64,000 nt of DNA from Purshia tridentata (taxonomy: Eukaryota > Streptophyta > Magnoliopsida > Rosales > Rosaceae): contig QANT01000497.1 in the NCBI GenBank assembly GCA_003254885.1, positions 1-64,000 on the forward strand. Reading direction: 5' to 3'. The number at the start of each line of letters is the position of its first letter. Position 1 is the stretch's first letter. Position numbers and translations under genes: made by a program. This document shows, piece after piece, positions 51,401 to 63,401 of this stretch. Below the pieces are notes generated by a model that ran no database searches, had not been told where the DNA came from, and saw only the letters and a program-made list of their open reading frames with translations.

Positions 51401-51898
51401 TGATGAATAATCAATAAAAATAAATTAAATATACACATAAACAGTCATACATGCATATTGTATACACACAATATAATATGCATGGAATATTTGTTTTTGC
51501 CTGGGCACTAATAAACTGTTGGGTCATCTTTAAACCGAATTGCCACTCTTTTGAGTTTTGATTATGGTCGACTTCATAGTAAGGGTGAAAGTTGCAAACT
51601 TTTTGATCGGAGGTCAGAAAAGTAATAAATTTATGAAAAAATGTCCATGGTTATAGAACTTATAGGGTAGGCGACTTGGTTACAGGTACAGGTACAGCCC
51701 ATGGTTGCAGGGTAGGCCACATGTAGTGTAGTTCCCCCTTCCTTGATCTTCAAGTTTTTTTTCCAAACAATTTATTAATTGATTAAAGAAAATCTTTCAT
51801 CTCATTTATAAGGACCTTGCAAATATTACTTTCCCCATATTCACAGAAGCTTCCTTAGTTGCTTGGTTGATTCCTTTGTTACTTTCCCTATATTCACA
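48421..51898. other. Intergenic DNA between NAP1 and the AAA-ATPase fragment
   Basis: A poly-A run lies at about 48530-48548 and a (GT)n microsatellite at 49493-49515. At 51077-51241 a 101-bp unit with GGTATAAATAGCC is present twice, and a 40-bp part of it (TTCACCCAAAAAAGAATGG onward) appears a third time at 51365-51404. The segment 50890-51000 (GGTCCATGAATTAGAGACTG through AACATGGACCTCCAAC) looks like an old dispersed repeat. No complete gene was recognised. Confidence 0.4.
51077..51404 (+). repeat. Tandem duplication carrying two TATAAATA boxes
   Basis: Units start at 51077 and 51178 (GATATAATTCATTGAAAAGC). Each contains GGTATAAATAGCC (51127-51139 and 51228-51240). A third, partial copy of the adjoining segment is at 51365-51404. 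The TATA-like sequences have good context, but the nearest coding start is more than 600 bp away. Confidence 0.8.
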
Positions 51899-52636
51899 AT
51901 GCTTCCTGTGAAAAAAATTTATGTTTCCACACCAAAATGGCTAAGATGTTGTGCATCCATGGTTGCTTCCTTGATGCTTATTCAGTCCATGAGCAACCAG
52001 TGCTTGGGAATAGTACCCCAACCCATCCGGATGTTCGTCCTCTCCATCCTTATAGACTTCTTCAAGCGAACCTTACCCAACTCCATCCAAAGGTTCCTCC
52101 TTTCGCTCTTTCATGGCTTCTTCAACCGTTTGCTGAGCGACCAGCCCATGACCCTGAAATTCCAAGAATCCCATGGCATGGTTCGCAACGAACTCTTCAG
52201 TGCTTCGGAGCATTACTTGCAAGACAAGACCAGCCCTTCAACTCGGCTTCTCAGAATCGCTCATACTCGGAGGGAGACTCAGTCCTCCTACCACTTTGGG
52301 CACAACCAAGAGTTTGAGGACGAGTACCAAGGCATTGAGCTCAAGTGGAAGTTCAATTCCGTGAAAGCACAGAAGCAGTTCTTTGAGCTTTCTTTTGACG
52401 TGAGGCACAAGGAAATGGTGGAGGCTTCTTACTTGCCTTATGTTATGGAGAGGTTTAAGGCCATGAAAGAGGAAGCCAAGGTGGTCAAGCTGCATACAAT
52501 CAAGGCAGATGGGTTCAGAATCGGATGGATTGCAATCAAGTTCGAACACTCTGCAACATTTGAGACGGTAGCCATGGATCCAGAACTGAAGGGAACGGTG
52601 TTGGGAATAAATCCCCTCGCCACGACAAATATGTGA
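51899..52636 (+). pseudogene. N-terminal fragment of a plant BCS1-like AAA-ATPase, 245 aa, lacking the ATPase domain
   Basis: The frame matches the N-terminal domain of plant AAA-ATPases of the ASD/AATP1 group (membrane-anchored mitochondrial or ER proteins). It has a hydrophobic start near residues 19-50, LFSASEHYL, DEYQGIELKWKF, KQFFELSFDVRHKEMV, and FEHSATFETVAMDPELK. In intact family members the last motif is followed closely by KRGYLLYGPPGTGKS, the Walker A motif. Here the similarity ends just after DPELK and the frame stops at 52636, next to an LTR-type repeat. I find no ATPase domain downstream. A truncated gene is the best reading; expression as a short protein cannot be excluded. The ATG at 51899 is preferred because it is the first one in the matching frame. 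Confidence 0.75.
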
Positions 52637-52639
52637 TGG

Positions 52640-53330
52640 AAGAATAAAATACACAAGCCAATAAAAGAAAACAAGAGAGCACCAAGAATTTAACGTGGTT
52701 CGGCAAAATCCTGCCTACGTCCACGAAGAGTTTCCTTCACTATGAGAGAAATAACCTTGTACAAGAATTACACTTAAGAGTTTAATCCCAAACCCGAGCC
52801 CTTGTACCCAATAGGATACACCCCTTGTACACCCTCTCTCAACTAGAAGATTACTCTACCCAAGCCTTGCCCTCTCACACACAACTCCCTTAGTGAACTC
52901 TCACACCTTGAGTTGAAGACCTTGAGAAGGCCTTGATGGCTTAATCTTAAATGCCAAGCCTCATCCTCCTTTTATAGCCATGGATGGATCCTTCTAGCAA
53001 CTTGGAGAAAAGTCCACCAACTCTTGGATCCTTCTAGAAACTTGGAGAAAAGTCCACCACCCAAGCCTTGTAGAATTCTCTACAAACTTCTTGAACTTTA
53101 GCCAACTTGCACTAACTAGAAAGAATTAGAAGATTCTAGATCTTCAATTAAACCTCTTGCATTAACTAGAAAGAAGTAGAAGATTCTAGATCTTCAATTA
53201 AACCTCTTGCACTAACTAGAAACAAGTAGAAGATTCTAGATCTTCAATTAAACCTCATGGGCTGGACCAATCCCAACACGTGACCCCTCGAAGAGTCACA
53301 ACTAATTTATTTTCTTCTCTTTTTCCAGTG
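52640..53330. mobile_element. Fossil LTR-retrotransposon-type repeat fragment
   Basis: The motif AATTTAACGTGGTTCGGC followed by CCTACGTCCACGAAGAG is widespread in plant genomes near LTR elements of small, non-coding type. No coding parts and no clear pair of terminal repeats are visible, so this is an incomplete copy. Inside are a 42-bp unit present twice (52985-53065) and a 54-60-bp unit present three times (53107-53260). It directly adjoins the truncated AAA-ATPase frame. The family assignment and age are uncertain. Confidence 0.4.
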
Positions 53331-53479
53331 GGTGTAACATACTGGAAGCTTAATTTCTCTTAAAGGTTATGATTTGAACTTTAGCCAACTTGCACTAACT
53401 AGAAAGAATTAGAAGATTCTAGATCTTCAATTAAACCTCTTGCATTAACTAGAAAGAAGTAGAAGATTCTAGATCTTCA
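53091..53479. repeat. Minisatellite and copied block ending at the N at 53480
   Basis: The unit ACTAGAAAGAAGTAGAAGAT plus TCTAGATCTTCAATTAAACC is repeated three times at 53107-53260. A block covering two of these units reappears at 53372-53479 and stops at the N. In addition, ACTGGAAGCTTAATTTCTCT at 53341 recurs at 53617 on the other side of the N. The crossing duplications suggest a mis-joined assembly. Confidence 0.75.
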
Positions 53480-53480
53480 N

Positions 53481-54042
53481 ATGACACTTGGAGCAGCAAA
53501 GATAGCATATTCTTTTACGATCTAAGATGTGGTCAAATGAGAGAGATGCACTTTAAAACTCAAATAGTTAACAAGAACTGGACCTATCCTTTACCCTCTC
53601 TCAACATATTCAGTTATACTGGAAGCTTAATTTCTCTTAAAGGTTATGATGGTTTGAGAAAAGCAGGGGAAGGTGAGACGAATTTCTTTAATGAGGTGAG
53701 GAAAATTCGTTCACGGGAAAGTTATGAACTTGTCTTGTGATATTTGCTTAATTTGTACTCTCTCTCTCTCTGCGTTTTTTTTAGATTTTTGGTTCAAATT
53801 CATTGAGTCTTGTATGAAATTTTCTTACCAGATAATAGACAAAAGACCAAATTTGATAATTTGAGATGAATGTTGTCGAATCCATGCACGTAATTGTTGG
53901 GAAAGACCAATTTTAGCAACAATACTTTTGCTCATATAATTCTGAAATCATCAAATGACGTACAGAGACAGACTTTATGAATTAAGTTTAGAACTACAAT
54001 AGACAGAACCCTTTTTTTTATCCAAAGGAAATAACATTAACA
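53481..54042. other. Spacer after the N at 53480
   Basis: It contains a 67-codon plus-strand frame without recognisable features and AT-rich DNA. No gene call is supported. Confidence 0.4.
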
Positions 54043-56062
54043 TCAACACATGCACCAAAATAAGAAATCTAGAGGAGAGATTGTGTAAAGAGCTTTATCC
54101 AAAGCAGCCTTGGCAACTCTTGTAACACAGACCATTTGAATCACTGCAAAAAAGCCAAAGAAAAAGGAAATGACAAGTGAATACTTCGTAACTTTGATAA
54201 AGTTTTTACTCTCACTATAATGATGAATATAAAACCAAAAGTGCAATGTTTAACCAAGTTTTGGCTATTAACATTTTCATTCTCATTTTTTGACATTTTC
54301 ACTTTGTACATCATTTTTCTTTCAGGGGAAACATAAAATATTACCCCTGAATTTTGTCTCCTTAAAACTTCAACATCAATCAATATCCTTTTATATTATG
54401 AGCCTTCTTTCTTGTTTGTTTCATTGACATGATATCTGATCTTATAATCTGGAAAAATGAGATCATATCTACTATGATAATTAAGAAGATCAAGGCAGTG
54501 TGCGCATGTTGAGATGTACCCACTTACACTTACCAGATATTGCAAGGCCCAATATAATGAAAGCCTGCATACACAGTAAAAATAGTGAGCATATATCAGG
54601 AAAAGAGATGGTGAAGAAATACAAATACTAATCCGCGTAACCCAAGCCTTATTCAAAATATATAATTTTGCCCAAGTAGTCTAGAACTAATAAAATATGC
54701 AGAAAACTAGATATTAATCATTCCATAAGTTTAAGTTTAGATTAATACCTGACGTAAGATCAAAAATTAAATTTAGTCCTTTGACTCTATGTCCATGTTA
54801 GACTATATATTCTACATCAGATTTTTATTTTTGAATAATATTTTTGATTTCCCTCTCCCTATAATACCCTTGTGATAATTACTTTTATTGTCATAATTGA
54901 TTTCATTCAAAATTCAAAATGAATTTATATTTATTTGGTTGCATATATTTAAGGGCCTAATTATAAGATGTTTGTCTTTTAGATTGTAAATTAATTGTTT
55001 TTCTCTTTCTAATATAAGTCCAGATTTTAATACACCATTTTCATATATATTTAATTGACCTTGATATTATTTGCATACACAACCCTAGCTCCCACAAAAT
55101 CAACTCAGCCTGTAATTAATTACATAGATTTAGTATCCTAAATTTTCTCAAAAGATTTCAAACTTGAAATTCAACGTGGTAATCTTGGTTTAAAGAGAGA
55201 GGAGGGAGAATGCTTTGGATTCATGGGCAAGGTGGAAAATAGCAGCCAAGAGTTTTATATTGGAGTAAGGTGCTTAACAAGGGGTGAGGAGCTTGATCGG
55301 ATAGGTGCCTATGTAGGTATTTTAATTGTGTTTGTTGTGTAGGTATTTTAATTGTGTTTGTTGTGTAGGTATTTTAATTGTGTTTGTTGTTATACAAGTA
55401 CCCTAGTATAGGTACGCTAAATGGGCACATTAGTGTAGGTACGCTAATTTACAGTATAGGTATGCTAAAAGGTACACTAGTATATGTATTTTATTTAAGT
55501 ATGTTCTTTAAGTACTTTATTTTAAGCATTTTTTTAAGTACATTCCTTATATTNTTTAAGCATTTTTTTAAAGTACATTCCTTATATTTTATTTTTACTT
55601 TATTTATTTTTCTCGTTTTATGCATAATAATTTTTAATCTTGATAATTAATTTTGCTTTTGGTAACTTTGCTTTTTTAGGTATAACTATTTTGCATCATT
55701 CTAGGAGTCAAGACAAATCAATCTAAAATTGGCTCCTACAAATGAGAAATATACAAAATTTAAATACTTAATCACAAAGGTATTTTGAGAACAAATAAAA
55801 TAATTAAAATTAAATAAATATAAGCTGTAATATGAATGCTAATGTGGAAATAGTCAAAAGACTAAAATCAATTTATAATCTTACATCAGGTCTTATTTAA
55901 TTTTTAATCTTATTAAAGGACTAAAATCTAAAAATCTCTAAAATATGAAATGATTTTTACTCTTACCCAACAAGTCTTTGAAAGTTCACTCCATCCATGG
56001 GTCACATCAGAAATATCCTTGAGAGTTGTTCCAACATACACTACTATTGTAAGTGTTATTGG
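54043..56062 (-). pseudogene. 3' part of a VTT/SNARE-associated-type membrane protein gene (At1g03260-like)
   Basis: Three exons on the minus strand join in frame: 55967-56062 (PITLTIVVYVGTTLKDISDV and THGWSELSKTCW), 54534-54564 (AFIILGLAIS) and 54143 down to the stop at 54043 (VIQMVCVTRVAKAALDKALY). They match the C-terminal third of the DedA/VTT family, multi-pass proteins of the secretory pathway and ER. The upstream exons with the VTT core are not found in the 900 bp before the next gene. That space is filled by repeat-like DNA, so the gene is 5'-truncated. The intron between the first two recovered exons is about 1.4 kb and contains GGTATTTTAATTGTGTTTGT repeats and the N at 55554. Confidence 0.7.
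55310..55600 (+). repeat. Short tandem repeats around the N at 55554
   Basis: GTAGGTATTTTAATTGTGTT occurs three times at 55312-55388, followed by several GTAGGTACGCTA-like units. Around the N, a 35-bp segment (TTTAAGCATTTTTTTAAGTA onward) occurs on both sides, again the sign of an unmerged overlap. Confidence 0.8.
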
Positions 56063-56990
56063 CTGTAAGAAAACCAATATTGAGCACATTAGCATACCAG
56101 TTAAAATTATGAAACTAGAAAGCTCTCTCTCTCTCTCTTTCTCTCTCATATACATTAGAGAGATAGAGGTTAGAAACTAACGGGTTTGAATTGTTTTATA
56201 TCACTTGACATGAATTGGTATATGAAACGAATACAAACCATGTCAAGTTAATTTCAACCATTAATGATTTGATTTTAACACGATAAACAATTGTTTAACT
56301 AATTAGATGAGAAACCATATCATTGATAAGAGTGATAATTGTTAACACATAATGAAATAGTTTAAATTTAAAGTTAAAATTGATTATTATTTGACTTTAA
56401 TACGAAATAATACGACATAAACATAACTCACTAACACAAATGGCTACCTTTAAATTCGTTGTCAATGTTGTACTGTGACAAGCCTTTCACTTAATATTAC
56501 TTGTCATTTCTAAGTCAAGAAAGATTGCCTATGTGTCAAACAAAGTATCCTTATACATGCACAAACCTGGCGCTGTCATCTATCTGATTCTCTAATATAC
56601 TAATTAGGTTTTGGCATTCTTATGAAAAATGGTGAAAGTTTATAAAGGATCTGAAACGCAGGATAAAGAGCAAGATGATGTTATATTAGTCAGATTTTCT
56701 GCCAAAACAAAAGGGAATCCTTATCCAATACGACATGTCGTTCAATTCTTAAAGGAAATGCCACTTTTAGTGCCAATTGTAACCTTCTGCGTAAGGAATA
56801 TGAGACCAATCCTAATTCTAAATCCCAGGCCCAACAAGAAAAACAAAAACAAAAACAAAAATAAAAATGAAAAATAAAAAGCTCCCGAAAATCCCAATTG
56901 GAAAGCTGGAAGGTGGAACAAGGAAGCCCTAGCTCCTCAAAGTTTCTCGCTCTCTGTGGCATCGATTTTACGAGGGGCCAAGCAGACAAG
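56063..56990. other. Repeat-like spacer and CCDC25 promoter region
   Basis: A (CT)n run at about 56122-56147 is followed by DNA such as CGGGTTTGAATTGTTTTATA and ACACGATAAACAATTG, which resembles old transposable-element DNA. An 82-codon frame at 56629-56877 ending in Lys/Asn repeats is not convincing. The 100 bp before 56991 are less AT-rich and probably hold the CCDC25 leader. Confidence 0.4.
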
Positions 56991-58943
56991 ATGGTCTTCT
57001 ACTTCAAAGCCCGACCGGAGGCCGGCGATTTCACCATTTTCATGGGGCTCGACAAATTCGAGAACGAGGAGCTCATCAAGTACGGCTTCCCCGAAGACAT
57101 TTGGTAACCCCCCCTTCTTTCTCTCATTTTTCGAATTGTTATTTCAATTTTAGAAATTTCTTTAAATTTTAGGTCAGAAATGAAAGGATTTATACCTGCA
57201 TTTCTTGTGAAGTTTTCAAATTTTCTGGTCAAGAATCAGTTTAGGGAAAATTGCAATTCGCTCAAATTTAACGCATGCAGATTATGCACTTTGAATATTA
57301 GGAGCACGCTTTTGGCAAACAGTGAGAAACAGAGTGTAATTGTGGTTGGTGTGAGACATTTGACCTCTGCTCTCTTTCACGTGGTTTAAGCATTGGGATT
57401 GTATACTTTGTTAACTGTATCACTTCAAATGCTGCTGCTTATTATGCATTCATTAAAAAGATCAATTGAAAACTTTATGATACTGCCAGTCTGCCATGTT
57501 ATTGTAAATCTTGAATGTTTAAGAAATGCATGTTTCAGCCGTTTTCTAATTGATTATGATTTTTAACTCAGAACATGTTTACTTATTATTCCTGCATTTG
57601 ATCGTCTGAACATGTTAAAGTTAGAAAAACAAATTTTATTTAATCTTGGAACTTTTCGCAATGGGGCTTGTGGTGTTCCAGGTTCCATGTGGATAAAATG
57701 TCTTCTGCCCATGTTTATGTTAGACTTCACAAAGGGCAGACAATTGATGATATAAGTGAAGGATTACTGGAGGATTGTGCGCAGCTTGTCAAAGCAAATT
57801 CCATCCAAGGTATAATCTGGATAGATTCTTTATGTTTTAGAGTAATTTGGTTTCGTTTTATAGTTCTATCCAAGCCTCTCATAAGTGGGCTTTCATTTTT
57901 CTTTGTTCTGATTAGGATGTGGTAGTGTTATGGTGTTCCAATGACTTTCTTATTACATTGCAGGCAACAAAGTGAACAATGTTGATGTTGTTTACACTCC
58001 TTGGTCCAATTTGAAGAAAACTGCGTCCATGGATGTTGGTCAAGTTGGTTTCTACAGTTCAAAGATGGTGAGATTCTTTATATTGTAGTCTACGTGCATT
58101 ATTATCTGGAATAGTATCATTCCATGCAGCTTGTATTCTCATTGGCTTCAGCGTGCATGTGGAGATATTGATCATTGTCTAACTATGACACTTTCTTCAG
58201 GTTCGAACTGTGAGAGTAGAGAAGCGGATTAATGAGATCGTTAATAGATTGAACAGGACAAAAGTGGAAAGGAAACCTGATTTAAAAGGTAAATTTTTGG
58301 TCTCGGCTTTGTTTGAGTTTTTTTATATTAGATTTGCTTTAAAAATCCAATCCTGAAGAATAGTACTCACATTTAACTGCAGCTGAGCGAGAAGCGGTTA
58401 ATGCAGCAGAAAGAGCTGAGAGAAAACATTTTCTGAGGGAGAAGGTAAGTTCTCCCTGTCTTGTCCAATATGTGAAGCTCCTAATGTTGTGAGTTAATTT
58501 TGGTGGATTCTTCACTTTTCTATTGATGGTAGATGCTTATCTTCAAATTCAAGTCATATATTTTTGCTCTTGATGCTAAGCTTTACCTTAGAACTTTTAA
58601 CTTGCGCTACTTCTTCTTTTTTTTTGAATTTTCAATGGTTAACATACTGGAAGTTGAACTTAGTAATAGCTCGACCAACTTGTTGTTAATCAAATGAGGT
58701 TGCAACCAGGCTGTGTCTTGCATTATATGTAATGTAACATGTTATACTCTTGTGTTGAACATTTCGATTTCTTATAAAACTATTTTTCAGAAACGACGCG
58801 AGGAGTTGGAAAGGCTTGAAAAGGAGAAACAAGTGGAGCTCAGGAGCTACAAAGGTTTGATGGTTTCTGAAAATATGACATCTAACAAACAAATTGCAAC
58901 AGCAAACAAGTCATTGCAGGAACTGGAAGAGGACTTCATGTAA
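56991..58943 (+). CDS. CCDC25: CCDC25-like protein with NFACT-R domain, 215 aa, 6 exons
   Basis: Exons are 56991-57103, 57682-57809, 57964-58067, 58201-58288, 58383-58444 and 58791-58943, all GT-AG and in frame. The start [20 protein letters not shown] and the following [40 protein letters not shown] and [20 protein letters not shown] are highly conserved from plants to animals (human CCDC25, 208 aa). The NFACT-R (DUF814) domain fills residues 1-130. The C-terminal 80 residues are a charged coiled coil ([20 protein letters not shown] and [19 protein letters not shown]). The plant role is not established; the human protein has been reported as a membrane DNA sensor, which need not apply here. 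Length matches the family, with no disruption. Confidence 0.93.
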
Positions 58944-60763
58944 GCATATCATAGTCTGTGTGTTGGGTGAGACGCTGCTAACTGCTGCAGTGCTGCCCAC
59001 GAAGAATACAGTTTATGATTAGTTTGTGAGTTAGTCCTAAAAGTTACTTCTCTTCATGAGTCTAATATGTCCTTAACCTTTTATTTTGTTGATGTTGATA
59101 AGAAAAAGAGAATATGTAAAAACCAAGGGTAAAAAAAGGTTTTATGGGTGAGGATTGGTTGGGGGGGAAATCTCTTTCTTGTCACTGTATGTTGTATGTG
59201 GATCATGACGATGATACACACAAGTCAAACTTCATTCAGGATGATGGGAGTTAAACTTGTTCCTTTGCTGTCAGATTTATTTGCAAAAGGATTTTACTAT
59301 ATTTTAAAACCCCTGTTGATATTACACATTTGTGAGTTATTTCATATATCTTTTATCAAGGTATGTGGAAAGTAACGATTAAAATTGTGCATTGAAAAAT
59401 GAAAATAAAATAAAATAGGAGGGGAAGTGTGAATTATTTGATTTGTGCTCTTTATTGAAGTCTGATCGTGGATGCAATAATGGAGATTAATATTGCAAGC
59501 ATGAGCGGATATTATTATTAGTATGCACATCTTTCTATCTATATATGTGTGTAGCAGGATGTCTGCCAATCTGATTCTGATGTGGCAATTGCCATATTCA
59601 CCCTTATTTTTTTTTTTTCAATTTCTGATTTGAGATTTGTACGAATTTGTTTCAACACATCTATTCCAATTTCTATAAGTGAATTTTCGAATTGGTCAAC
59701 TTGAGTGTGAATTTTTTCTGTCCAGTTTTCTTCTTTTTTATAATTATATTCTAATTGTTAGAACTCTTTGAATTGGTGTGGGAATTTAAAGAGGTGATAC
59801 AATAATGTTAATGACGTTTGTGTCAAGGAGTAACCGCAGTGGAGCTAACCGTATAATTGTACATTGATTTTGAAGCCAAAAATAATGACCCAAAAAACAA
59901 ACACAGAGATAAAAACGTTTGTCAGGCTATAAAAAGCACTTGTATTGCATTTTGAGAAGCACCTGGGTGTTTTCTCTTAAGCACTCAAATTTTAATGAAA
60001 TTTTATGTGCTTCTAACAAATCATTATTCAGTAACAAACTTGGGTAATATTCTTTTACCAGATATTTGATAATTATATTAGTGGCCTTTGAAATTTGAAT
60101 ATGAATCACACAATTTTACAAGAGTAAACTTGCTTGATGGTTGTAATTCAAAGTTAATTATGGACAAGAAAAGTTATTTTGAATTTAAATCTCCTAGGAA
60201 GGAAAAGAGTCTGACTCGCGTTGACCCCCATTGTGTTCTCTATATTTTTATATTTTTTTGAGGCACTTATCAAAATCATGTGTCTTTAAATATAAAAGAT
60301 TTTTAATAAACAAAGATTTTTGTGTCAGAAACTTCTTTGTGTAATTACTAAGAGATTTAAATACGAAGTGCAATCGTGTGGTTCACGTCACGTGTGATCT
60401 TGGAGCATGATTGAAACAAATCCAAATTAAATGCAGAAAATTAGATAGCTGTCTGTCAGTCTTTTACTCTTTGAGGCTGTGGGTCCCAACATTCCTTTGT
60501 TTCTTACGTGGCATGCAAATAGAACATCTTGGAGCAGAACTGGGACGACACGAGTCGTATGTTAACCAACCCGGCCCACTTGGGTTTAGTACTAGTAAAA
60601 CTTAAAACATAATTAAAACGGAAAACGAACTGGAAGCCCAAGAATCCTCCAAAACCCTAGAAGCTCTGTTTCAGTATCTCTCTCTCTACCTCTCTTCCCT
60701 CTATTCGCTTTTGCTCTTTCGAAGCACACAGGCCTACACACACAACCTCTCTTTCGCACAATA
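58944..60763. other. Intergenic DNA between CCDC25-like and LA1, with the LA1 promoter
   Basis: AT-rich spacer with several short unconvincing frames. The last 100 bp before 60764 have pyrimidine-rich leader sequence (CTCTCTCTACCTCTCTTCCC). No other feature recognised. Confidence 0.45.
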
Positions 60764-63401
60764 ATGGCGACGGCTTCATTGAGCGAAGAAACTTCGAAGA
60801 AAGTGCTTCGACAGGTTCGAATTCAAAGGCATCCTCCTGCTTTTGATTGATTATTTTCAAATTTGTGAAAATCGAGCTAAATTTTAACTCTCCTCTGAAA
60901 AAACTAACTGTGTTGGCAGGTTGAGTTTTACTTCAGCGACAGCAATCTTCCGAGAGACGATTTTCTCAAGAAGTCCATGAGCGAAAGCGAAGATGGCTGT
61001 ATCCTCAATTTTCAATTCCTCTACGATTTTTCAGTGCATATATATATGAGCTTGGAAACTCTGGTTCTGAGCTTTTCATGTCTATTGCAATCACTTTTAG
61101 TTTTAGGGTTTGAATTTGCGAGTTATGGTTGACCTTGACTAACTGTCACTCGTAGTGGTTAGCTTGGCTTTGATATGTTCGTTTACTCGGATGAGAAATC
61201 ATCTCAATTTGGGGGATGTGAAGGCAGACGGTGTCCCTGAAGCTAGCTTAAAGGCTGTTGCCGAAACTCTCAGAAAATCTTCTTCTCTAAAGCTTTCAGA
61301 GGACGGTGAGTTTTTGGTGATTCTCACTGTTCTGTCCGTTCATCAATAGAATGCAAGTAATAAATTTTGTAATTTTATGGTTATTTTGGTGTTTCAGGGA
61401 AAAGGGTTGGTAGGACTACTGAAATCGCGAAGCCAGAAGAGGTGATAGAGCAGGTAGACATAAGAACAGTAGCTGCTTCACCGTTTGAGTATGATGTCAA
61501 GCTTGAAGATGTGGAAACTTATTTTGGACAATTTGCTAAGGTATTGGTTGCTGCTTCATCATTATGATTTGCATAGGTTATAGAGCAAAATGAGGTCATT
61601 CATGTGACTTGCATAATAGATTAAGTTAGTGACCCAACGTACTATAAAATTGTTTTTCTTATCAATTTAAAGTTGTAAGTGTAAGAATTTGTTCTCAATT
61701 GTTTCAGGTTAACAGTGTCAGGCTGCCTCGCCATGTTGCAGATAAAAAGTTATTTTGTGGCACTGCTTTGGTCGAGTTTTCAACAGAGGAAGATGCCAAT
61801 AAGATTTTGGAGCAAACTTTGGAGTATGCAGGTCTTAAAGTAGACCTAAAACCAAAGTAAGTTTCACTCATGCAAACAATTTGTATGTTATTTTGAATTA
61901 AATGTCCCTTTGACAGATATATCATATGATCTTTATTTGAGTGTGTGAAAGTTCTTACTTGTAAATATGTACCTTATTTCTGATTCAGGAAGGATTTTGA
62001 CAATGAAAGAGCAAGAGAGACGGAGGAATATGAGAAGTGTCGGCCTATCACAAATTCCAATCGCAAGAATAACCCAAAAGTAGAGCCAGAGTAAGTATAT
62101 AACACTATTTGATTTCCAGGTTCTTTCCCTTTGTGGTGTTTAACCTGCTTACTTTCACTTATGATGATTACAGCTACCCTAAAGGCTTAGTTGTTGCATT
62201 CAAGTTAAAGAACTTGTCTGAAAATAATAATGGTTGCAAAACCGATGGACGCCTTGATTCCTCGGGGAATGCTGCTGAAGAAACAGAAAAGAGGTCAGAA
62301 GATGTTAAGAGAGATCTTGATGATGAAAAAATCTCTGGAGAGGATGTTGAGAAGGAGAATAAGGAAAATGATGACGAGAAAATAAGTTTGGATGTGGAAG
62401 GAAAGGAAAATGAAGATGGGGAAAATCCTTCTGAAGAAAAACCTAATACTGCTGCCTCATACAAAGATAACATGGATGTCGTTTTGCGTGAGGATTTGAA
62501 AGCTGTCTTTCAAAAATTTGGCACTATAAAGGTATCTTATGATTTCTCCTACTCTTTAGCTGAGATTTGTTTTGCCTATTAATTACTGATATTCATTAAG
62601 AACTTTTTGTGCTTTTGTGTTTTATCCATCCCTTTTTTTGGGTGTATTAGCATTATTGTCCCTTCTATCATCATACTTCATATCTCCATCCTGAACTCTT
62701 GAAAGCTCACTTGTCATAATTTGTGTCTTTATGTGAAGAAATTCCTATCCCAAGTAGTCCATATTCTTGTTGGTAATTATGCATGGTTTTTTGTATTCTT
62801 GTTGGTTTGCTCTGACATTCCTACATGCGTTTCTATTACTTGAAGTACATTGATTTCAAGATGGGTGAAGAATCAGGATACATTCGATTTGAAGAACCTG
62901 AAGCAGCTCAGAAGGCTCGTGCTGCTGCAGTCCTTACTGAACAAGGGGGTCTAGTTGTGAAGAATTACATTGCTACTTTGGAACCAGTCAGCGGTATGCA
63001 GCAACCTTCATCTTTGTTTTATTAGTAGTCATCCAATAGTTTGATTTTGCATGATACTAGTTTACTCTCTTGATCTGAGAATGTTGTTTTCCCGCCTGTT
63101 ATGCTTTCAGGTGAGGCTGAAAAGGAGTACTGGACCCTCTTCCGTGGTAATCAAGAAAGATACCGCGACAGCAAGGGCAACCGGGGAAGGTTAGTATAAG
63201 TGTACTGCTTGCCCTTTTCCACTATATTTTTTCGCTTGTGTTCTAGTTTTCTTGGGATTTAATCTGACAATCGCTTGTGTCTTTCTATTTGTTTCTTTGC
63301 TTACCAGGGGAGGCAAAAACCATAGAGGGGGTTGGAAACATGGTCGCTCAAGGGACAATGAGAATGCAGGAGGTCGCCCAAATAAGTCACGGAGATTTTG
63401 A
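60764..63401 (+). CDS. LA1: La protein (LA1-type, La motif plus two RRMs), 450 aa, 10 exons
   Basis: La binds the 3' UUU-OH ends of new RNA polymerase III transcripts and protects them in the nucleus; Arabidopsis LA1 is essential for embryogenesis. Exons are 60764-60814, 60920-60998, 61156-61305, 61398-61540, 61708-61856, 61989-62090, 62174-62531, 62846-62993, 63111-63189 and 63308-63401, all GT-AG, total 1353 nt. The La motif begins VEFYFSDSNLPRDDFLKK and includes SLALICSFTRM and VAETLRKSSSLKLSEDGKRV. RRM1 follows with TVAASPFEYDVKLEDVETYF and GTALVEFSTEEDA. The large seventh exon carries an acidic Lys/Glu-rich linker and leads into RRM2 (VVLREDLKAVFQKFG, GYIRFEEPEAAQKA). The C-terminus is RGG-like and basic (RGGWKHGRSRDNEN, ending NKSRRF), suitable for nuclear localisation. 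No defects seen. Confidence 0.95.

Noticed and set aside
53537-53740. A 67-codon frame as the missing C-terminal part of the AAA-ATPase
   Set aside because: It contains no Walker A, Walker B or other AAA motif and bears no resemblance to the expected domain.
56629-56877. An 82-codon frame upstream of the CCDC25-like gene
   Set aside because: It ends in a simple Lys/Asn repeat from A-rich DNA and shows no family motif.
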